Under the pieces are notes generated by a model. It was not told the DNA's origin and searched no databases. It saw only the letters and a list, made by a program, of their open reading frames with translations. Made by a program: the position numbers and the translations under genes. From Deltaproteobacteria bacterium (lineage in GTDB: Bacteria > Desulfobacterota > Desulfuromonadia > Desulfuromonadales > Geopsychrobacteraceae), in NCBI GenBank assembly GCA_024279255.1, contig JAJRRT010000069.1, forward strand, positions 1 through 40,811: a stretch of DNA of 40,811 nt, read 5' to 3'. Below are positions 36,412-40,811 of the stretch, in pieces (within the stretch, counting starts at the first letter, position 1; every line of letters begins with the position of its first letter).

Positions 36412-37032
36412 TCAGGGAGCTAAGCGCTCAATCACCCAGTTATCTGCACTGTTACGCCGATAACGCAGGCGGTCGTGGAGACGGTTTTCTCTCTCCTGCC
36501 AAAACTCCAACGAATCGGGAACAATCCGATATCCGCCCCAGTGCAGGGGGCGGGGCACGTCCTTCCCTTCGAATGCGCGGGTCGTATCTTTATACTGGTT
36601 TTCCAGGAAGAACCGGTCCTGAATGACCTGACTTTGAGGTGAAGCATGGGCCTCAATTTGATGGCCTCGAGGTCGACTGATAAAATACTCATCAGATTCG
36701 CTAGCCTCCAGCGTTACCACTGTGCCTTCGACTCTAACTTGGCGGGATAGTGGCAGCCAACAGAACACCAAAGCTGCAACCGGATTCTCCTGCAGATTTT
36801 GCGCTTTTGGGCTCTCATAGTTTGTGAAAAAGACAAAGCCTCGTTCATCGAACCCCCTGAGCAATACTATGCGAGCCGATGGTTTCCCTTGTTGATTTGA
36901 CGTTGCAAGGGTCATCGCATTTGGCTGCGGGAGTCCAGCCTGCTCAGCTTCTTGGAGCCAGCTGTTGAACTGTTGGATAGGGTCGGGATCTATGCTGTCA
37001 AGCTGGTGTCGTGATTTTTGTCCATTGTCCAT
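36412..37032 (-). CDS. pdxH: Pyridoxamine 5'-phosphate oxidase
   Basis: FMN enzyme that oxidises pyridoxine or pyridoxamine 5'-phosphate to pyridoxal 5'-phosphate, the final step of the pathway that uses PdxJ (5714-6433). Signatures are the NAMTLATSNQQGKPSARIVLLRGFDE start given here in outline, FFTNYESPKAQ, ALVFCWLPLSRQVRVEG, YFISRPRGHQIEAHAS and the C-terminal FWQERENRLHDRLRYRR. The length of 206 residues is slightly under E. coli (218) at the N terminus. A GAGG lies 10-15 bp before ATG. It stands alone on the - strand. Confidence 0.95.
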   Translation of the reverse strand: MDNGQKSRHQLDSIDPDPIQQFNSWLQEAEQAGLPQPNAMTLATSNQQGKPSARIVLLRGFDERGFVFFTNYESPKAQNLQENPVAALVFCWLPLSRQVRVEGTVVTLEASESDEYFISRPRGHQIEAHASPQSQVIQDRFFLENQYKDTTRAFEGKDVPRPLHWGGYRIVPDSLEFWQERENRLHDRLRYRRNSADNWVIERLAP

Positions 37033-37116
37033 AGTATGGGTCGCCTCGAATCCTGATACACATTTGCCAATATCATTGACACTTTAAAGCTCAGTGTCCT
37101 GAAAGAGGATATTAGC

Positions 37117-37296
37117 ATGATAGGGGTTTACTCAGTTGCGAGTGCCGCAGTCATTGCCCCTTTTGCCTATGCTCTGTCCATTATGGGTAAAAGCTGCACA
37201 CAGCTCATCCCAATATATGATCAGCCCGAAGTTATGGGCTTCTATTCTTGTTCAGCCGCTTACAAACCACTGCCGATTAAGTTAACATTCACCTAA
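37117..37296 (+). CDS. Possible small membrane protein ORF
   Basis: A 59-codon frame starting MIGVYSVASAAVIAPFAYAL, with a hydrophobic N-terminal stretch that could be a membrane helix, and ending KPLPIKLTFT. GAGGA lies 9 bp before the ATG. It lies in the 327-bp gap between pdxH and the aminotransferase gene. I do not recognise it, and a chance frame is quite possible; the rest of that gap shows nothing else. Confidence 0.25.
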   Translation: MIGVYSVASAAVIAPFAYALSIMGKSCTQLIPIYDQPEVMGFYSCSAAYKPLPIKLTFT

Positions 37297-37359
37297 CGCT
37301 ACCAGCATGGTCGCTGATGAAACTGTGGTCGCAGCCCTTCTCTCAAAAGGACGGAATCC

Positions 37360-38244
37360 ATGAACTATGTATTTTTGAACGGCAAGTTCGTCAAGAGCGA
37401 GGAAGCGACGGTCTCGGTTTTTGATCAGGGGCTCTTGTATGGTGATGGAATCTTCGAGAGTTTCCGCTCGGTCAGCGAGCGTCTATATCAGTTTCCCCGC
37501 CACTTCGAGCGGCTGATGCAGTCCGCAGCAGCCCTTAACTACCCGATCGACTTCAGCCAGCGAGAACTCGAAGAGATCCTGCTCAAACTGCGTAAGAAGA
37601 ATCAGCTCAACAACGCTTACTATCGCGTCACTGTTACTCGCGGCAAAGGACAGATCGGTTTTCGTCGTGACATGAGAAACGAACTGACGGTACTGATCAT
37701 CGGCACCGAGTTCAAGGGATTTGAAGATTCCCACTACGCGGAAGGAATCAACCTGTGTCTGGCTCAGACCCGTCGCAATGCACCCGAAGCGATCAGCCCG
37801 AAAATCAAGTCGACCAGTAATCTCAACAGTCTTTTGGGCAAGCTGGAGGCCAAGGCCGCCGGAGCGTTTGAGGTGATCATGCTCAATAGCAACCAGCACA
37901 TCTGCGAGGGAGCCTCGTCCAATATCTTCTGGACTAAAGGTCAGTGGGTCTTCACCCCCGCACCCTCGACCGGCCTCTTGGAGGGCGTCACTCGTGCCAC
38001 CATTATCCGGCTATGTGAGGAGCAGCTTAACCTGCGCGTGATCGGTGGCGAATATAAACTCCAGGATCTCAAGTTCGCCGACGAGGTCTTTATTACTTCG
38101 ACCACGCTTGAAGTCATGCCGGTGGTCAGGGTCGGTGACTTCACTATCAATCAGGGCAAAGTTGGTCCGATCGCAAAGAATCTGCGCGCAGCAATGCATA
38201 GGGATATGACTTGCATTCCTGCGGATATAGCAGGAGGGCAATAG
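37360..38244 (+). CDS. Class IV aminotransferase (IlvE/D-amino acid transaminase fold)
   Basis: PLP enzyme of fold type IV, 294 residues. It has the start VFLNGKFVKSEEATVSVFDQG, GDGIFESFR, the PLP lysine at residue 150 in PKIKSTSNLN, and the ICEGASSNIFW and TGLLEGVTRATI motifs that bind the cofactor phosphate. Branched-chain transaminase, D-alanine transaminase and aminodeoxychorismate lyase share this fold and cannot be told apart safely here; the residues around the lysine and the length favour a branched-chain amino acid transaminase. AAAAGGACGG precedes ATG 37360. Single-gene unit. Confidence 0.85.
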   Translation: MNYVFLNGKFVKSEEATVSVFDQGLLYGDGIFESFRSVSERLYQFPRHFERLMQSAAALNYPIDFSQRELEEILLKLRKKNQLNNAYYRVTVTRGKGQIGFRRDMRNELTVLIIGTEFKGFEDSHYAEGINLCLAQTRRNAPEAISPKIKSTSNLNSLLGKLEAKAAGAFEVIMLNSNQHICEGASSNIFWTKGQWVFTPAPSTGLLEGVTRATIIRLCEEQLNLRVIGGEYKLQDLKFADEVFITSTTLEVMPVVRVGDFTINQGKVGPIAKNLRAAMHRDMTCIPADIAGGQ

Positions 38245-38284
38245 AAGATTTTACGAAATTAAAACGGGTATGTTTACATCCGGA

Positions 38285-39154
38285 TTAGCTTTTTGGGTCG
38301 CATGTTTTGGCAGCTTTTGAATCAGGATAGTGTTGTTGCAGACAATCGCCGCAGATGCCATGACTGAATTCCAGATCGTCCTGCTTGGCAAAGTAGCTTT
38401 CAACGTCCATCCACTCTTCAGATTGATCCTCCCCTTCGATACGAATTTTCTTACAGTGCATGCAGATCGGCAGTATCGCCTCCAGAGCCTCGACCTGCCG
38501 GCTCATCTTTTGCCGACCTTTATACAGATAAATAAGCAGAATCAGGACGATAAGAGTCGTGACCAGCAATGAGAGCGCGCTTTTCATAAGCTGTATATTG
38601 GTTCTTTGCGTGATCGGGGCATAATCGAAGTAGGCTTCGAGGACATAGGGAGCTGTCCCTTTTTTCGTGATTATCGGAACATAGACTTCTGCCAGATCCA
38701 AACTGCTCACCTGACCGTATTCGTCAAAATACTCATCCCGATCTATCAGTTCAGAAACAACCTCCCCGGATAATGCTGATTTTCTGCCCTCACCAAGCAA
38801 AAAAATCTTGCCGATAAGATCGCCTTCAAGAGCATACAGAATTTCTCCAGACTGGTCATAAATTCTGACATTCAACAAACCGAGAAAACCGATTTTCTGT
38901 TTTACGTGATTGTCAAAATTATCGAATGTTTCTGGATTTTTCAGGTCGGAAATAAGGTCAGGTAAGCTGCGGTTGACAGCCAGATCTCGTTCCAGAAGCC
39001 TCGCCATGGAGGTTGTGTGCCATTCAACATTGTACATCCCCTCGGCCCTTAGAGAGATCCATTCCCGAACCATCAAGGGGACGAACAAAACAAGAAAAAC
39101 AAAGAGAACAGTCATCCCGAAATTTCTATCAATAAAACTGGTCTGATTCTTCAT
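38285..39154 (-). CDS. Membrane sensor protein with C-terminal 4-Cys domain, no output domain
   Basis: A 289-residue protein with TM1 (about 13-30), a periplasmic region (about 31-185) of Cache-like appearance with DLISDLKNPETFDNFDNHV and IYDQSGEILYALEGDLIGKI, TM2 (about 192-211) and a short cytoplasmic part. The latter contains LPICMHCKKIR and HGICGDCLQQHYP, with C231, C234, C268 and C271 (CxxC...CxxC). This motif is common at the C terminus or in linkers of sensor kinases and diguanylate cyclases in delta- and other proteobacteria. No histidine kinase, GGDEF or EAL follows, so it must signal through another protein or bind a metal or redox cue directly. Confidence 0.8.
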   Translation of the reverse strand: MKNQTSFIDRNFGMTVLFVFLVLFVPLMVREWISLRAEGMYNVEWHTTSMARLLERDLAVNRSLPDLISDLKNPETFDNFDNHVKQKIGFLGLLNVRIYDQSGEILYALEGDLIGKIFLLGEGRKSALSGEVVSELIDRDEYFDEYGQVSSLDLAEVYVPIITKKGTAPYVLEAYFDYAPITQRTNIQLMKSALSLLVTTLIVLILLIYLYKGRQKMSRQVEALEAILPICMHCKKIRIEGEDQSEEWMDVESYFAKQDDLEFSHGICGDCLQQHYPDSKAAKTCDPKS

Positions 39155-39221
39155 TTCTACTTTCCCGTTTGGGTTTCCTCTTATTAGCGAATCTACAGGG
39201 TCCGGGAGCTGTAGTCAAAGT

Positions 39222-39455
39222 GTGGTCATCGGATTATATGTTTCATTCCCTCCTTGGGCCGCTGGTCATGGAGTGCGACTCCAGGTCGAATGGGATGATC
39301 AGGGTTATCAATGGCTGCTCAGGGTGGGTGACGCCGAACACGTCGTGCGGTTGGTCTTCTCACCCGACGAGATTGAGTTTTTTGCCGAGGATCTGCCGGA
39401 GAACAAAGAGACCAAAATGAAGATTAACAATGCGTTTGCGAGTTTGTCGATGTGA
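39222..39455 (+). CDS. Small hypothetical protein or gene fragment
   Basis: The stretch from about residue 19 (VRLQVEWDDQGYQWLLRVGD, then HVVRLVFSPDEIEFFAEDLP) reads like a folded, acidic protein domain, and a short stem followed by five T closes it at 39464-39487. The start is unclear: GTG 39222 lacks a good ribosome site and the first 18 residues are not protein-like, so this may be the 3' part of a decayed gene. Unrecognised. Confidence 0.4.
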   Translation: MVIGLYVSFPPWAAGHGVRLQVEWDDQGYQWLLRVGDAEHVVRLVFSPDEIEFFAEDLPENKETKMKINNAFASLSM

Positions 39456-39463
39456 GGTTAGGG

Positions 39464-39487
39464 GGCAGAAAAGAAGCCTGCCTTTTT
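39464..39487 (+). terminator. Weak terminator after the small hypothetical gene
   Basis: GGCAG (39464-39468) and CTGCC (39478-39482) form a 5-bp stem with a 9-nt loop followed by five T. Its place right after the stop at 39455 argues that the upstream frame is or was transcribed on the + strand. Confidence 0.5.
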
Positions 39488-39573
39488 CGGTTCCTTGTTC
39501 GATAGGCTTGTTGAATGTTGAGATCTGATCCCTTGTGGGTCTTGACTGGTGAAGATTGCAGAGCGTAAAACGG

Positions 39574-39951
39574 CTAACTATCCTTAACCTCAATGCGGTT
39601 CCATCCTTTCCCTTTCAGGCAGGCCCGGGAAATGTCTTGATGGTAGGCGTAGGTGTTAATGCCCGAGAAATGGTGATGTGGATAGTAACCGCGATAGCGA
39701 TAAGGATAATAGTGATGGCGGTTATAATACCCATAGCCGCCGTAATAAAATGGATGCCCGCTATAAGCATAGGGATAGTCCCAATAATAGCTGGGCGGTG
39801 TCTGTTCATCTGCATACAGATTACAAACTTTCCTGGCCCGTTGAAGTTCCGTCTCACCAAGCCCTGACTCATGTTGCCATACATAACGCGGCTGCGCACA
39901 AGCGGTGAGAAGCAAAAGAACAGGTATAAACAGCAGGATCAACCTTCTCAC
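39574..39951 (-). CDS. Tyr/His-rich lipoprotein
   Basis: A 125-residue secreted lipoprotein. The signal peptide MRRLILLFIPVLLLLTAC ends in a lipobox with Cys18. The mature part starts with a helix-like stretch (GLGETELQRARKVCNLYADEQ), then a low-complexity region of Tyr, His, Gly and Pro (YYGGYGYYNRHHYYPYRYRG), and ends with SRACLKGKGWNRIEVKDS, which includes the last two cysteine-flanking segments typical of small DUF-type envelope lipoproteins. Function is unknown; the His- and Tyr-rich segment could bind metal or sit in the outer-membrane lattice. The gene is on its own. Confidence 0.75.
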   Translation of the reverse strand: MRRLILLFIPVLLLLTACAQPRYVWQHESGLGETELQRARKVCNLYADEQTPPSYYWDYPYAYSGHPFYYGGYGYYNRHHYYPYRYRGYYPHHHFSGINTYAYHQDISRACLKGKGWNRIEVKDS

Positions 39952-40095
39952 ATCAGAGCTCCTTTCGTCTGATGGTTTTATAAAACTCCCCTTCTGCTCA
40001 TTTTACTCCCGGTGAAGCTTGCCTGGCAATTCGAGTCATGACATAAGAGGTCACGTTTTCACTTTTTGAAAGTATAGACGTAGCCCCTTGTAGGC

Positions 40096-40166
40096 TCATT
40101 CCACCTCAAGCAACTGCAAATCAGCGAACTCCTTTTTCCTCTCCGTGTCACTCAAATCCCGTCCAA
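40096..40166 (-). other. Protein-like frame after the YwbE stop
   Basis: Past the YwbE stop, the frame shifted by one base continues LIGRDLSDTERKKEFADLQL to LEVE and a TGA at 40096-40098. The residues look like real protein rather than noise. It may be the tail of a longer ancestral YwbE-type gene after a frameshift, or chance. Confidence 0.25.
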
Positions 40167-40361
40167 TCAATCGGCAAGCCCCTGCACTCTCCCGACCTGG
40201 CCGTCCTCTAACCTGACCTTAATCCCCCGAGAATGGAACGGCGACTTGGTCAAGAGGTCTTTGACGATCCCTTTGGTCAGCTTACCTGAGCGCTGGTTCT
40301 GCTTGAGAATGATCATGACGGCAAGCCCGGGGGTGATCTCCGATCTGTTCTGTCCATTCAT
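40167..40361 (-). CDS. ywbE: YwbE family protein (DUF2196)
   Basis: A 64-residue basic protein that matches the YwbE family over its whole length: MNGQNRSEITPGLAV, MIILKQNQRSGKLTKGIVKD, SPFHSRGIKVRL and EDGQVGRVQGL. Family function is unknown; the KOW/SH3-like pattern suggests RNA or ribosome binding. No clear ribosome site is visible before ATG 40361. Confidence 0.85.
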   Translation of the reverse strand: MNGQNRSEITPGLAVMIILKQNQRSGKLTKGIVKDLLTKSPFHSRGIKVRLEDGQVGRVQGLAD

Positions 40362-40559
40362 GGTTTCGACTCGTCTCTTGTTTGTGGTTCAATGCGGGGC
40401 CAATATTTCTCTGGACAACTTCTTGGCGCCTCAGAGGAAGAGGCCCTTGTCCTGACAGATCGTCTACGACGTCGGTCACATCCACTCGCTGACGCAGCCA
40501 TCCCTGGTAGCTTATCTGACATTAAGTCAGCGTTCACTACGCTTCGATTCCCATCTGTC

Positions 40560-40603
40560 AAAATAAAAATGTCCACCCCAAAAGGGACGGACATTTTTAT
40601 TTT
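40560..40603 (-). terminator. Terminator of tRNA-Sec
   Basis: Arms of 15 bp (40560-40574 and 40589-40603) are perfectly complementary, with a further CCC/GGG pairing inside the loop. Read on the - strand it starts at the CCA end of the tRNA and ends in an A/U-rich arm. The symmetry allows termination in both directions. Confidence 0.85.
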
Positions 40604-40698
40604 GGCGGAGGCAGATGAGAATCGAACTCACCTGGGACGGGATGCGCCCCACATCGGTTTTGAAGACCGTGAGTGTCACCAGAGCACTTGCTGCCTCC
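40603..40698 (-). tRNA. selC: Selenocysteine tRNA (anticodon UCA)
   Basis: On the - strand a 96-nt tRNA (including encoded CCA) begins GGAGGCAG, which pairs with CTGCCTCC in an 8-bp acceptor stem, longer than the 7 bp of ordinary tRNAs. The anticodon loop is CTTCAAA with anticodon TCA (40661-40663). A T arm GTGAG/CTCAT with loop TTCGATT and a long variable arm around GGGGCGCATCCCGTCCC complete the bacterial tRNA-Sec shape; G precedes CCA. This reads UGA as selenocysteine together with SelA, SelB and SelD. selA and selB are not seen in the window. Confidence 0.96.
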
Positions 40699-40708
40699 AG
40701 GAATTTAT

Positions 40709-40811
40709 TTAGGGGTGGAGAATCCGCCCGGCGTTCAGCTGGGCTTCGGCGATCTCCAGCATATTCGTGACTCGTCCAACCTGCAAGTTTTCTTTTATTT
40801 TGTAGAATTCG
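40709..40811 (-). CDS. 3' end of an unidentified gene
   Basis: The last 34 codons of a gene entering from the right edge. The residues are EFYKIKENLQVGRVTNMLEI then AEAQLNAGRILHP and stop TAA at 40709-40711. The gene ends 11 bp before the tRNA-Sec gene on the same strand, so they may be co-transcribed. It looks helical and coding, but does not resemble the C termini of SelA or SelB as I recall them; identity is unknown. Confidence 0.6.
   Translation of the reverse strand, partial: EFYKIKENLQVGRVTNMLEIAEAQLNAGRILHP

Noticed and set aside
40392-40712. A + strand open frame of about 106 codons with protein-like stretches
   Set aside because: It runs straight through the tRNA-Sec gene on the other strand and the terminator stem; no ribosome site. 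Frames like this are a known artefact over tRNA genes.
1-40811. CRISPR array, insertion sequence or prophage
   Set aside because: No regularly spaced direct repeats, transposase, integrase or phage structural genes on either strand; only the palindromic element at 27892-28066 looks mobile.

Overview
The window looks like chromosomal DNA of a bacterium related to Geobacter, Desulfuromonas or Pelobacter (Desulfuromonadales, the former deltaproteobacteria). The grounds are recalled family knowledge, not a search: the gene order ftsH-folP-cdaA-cdaR-glmM-pdxJ-acpS-nnrD-CBS-tsaE followed by lysC-cimA, a citramalate synthase (isoleucine made from pyruvate), an ActP-type acetate symporter with its DUF485 partner, a tungsten-type aldehyde:ferredoxin oxidoreductase, and a selenocysteine tRNA. 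Base composition is even and I see no insertion sequence, prophage, integrase or CRISPR array.

Positions 1-13300 are tightly packed on the + strand. A long apparent operon (14-9354) holds membrane protease FtsH, dihydropteroate synthase, the c-di-AMP cassette CdaA-CdaR-GlmM, then PdxJ, AcpS, the NAD(P)HX repair enzyme, a two-CBS protein and TsaE. After a 170-bp leader come aspartokinase, citramalate synthase and a ComEA-like protein, then a tiny zinc-ribbon gene closed by a clear terminator.

Positions 13300-19990 are mostly on the - strand: an unknown membrane-anchored protein, the acetate permease operon (with a good sigma70-like promoter and a palindromic leader), EpmA plus its substrate EF-P, and a cNMP-binding protein overlapping an AI-2E-type permease. 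UvrC (20117-21949) runs the other way. A YhcH-family protein converges on a Cache-domain chemoreceptor. Next come a NrfJ/OB-fold lipoprotein, 4-alpha-glucanotransferase and a DUF4019 protein. A conspicuous palindromic element lies between the DUF4019 gene and glpD.

Positions 28060-36094 are more catabolic and accessory: divergent glpD/glpK for glycerol use; a probable frameshifted gene whose stop overlaps the start of an aldehyde:ferredoxin oxidoreductase; a hotdog-fold thioesterase; and a two-gene type III polyketide synthase plus isoprenylcysteine-methyltransferase-like operon, which resembles alkylpyrone/alkylresorcinol methyl-ether operons of Bacillus and Streptomyces and is the best candidate here for an uncharacterised biosynthetic system.

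The right end has PdxH, a class IV aminotransferase, a membrane sensor that has no kinase or cyclase output domain, small hypothetical genes, a YwbE-family protein and tRNA-Sec (anticodon UCA), with the 3' end of an unidentified gene at the edge. No selenoprotein gene was recognised inside the window.
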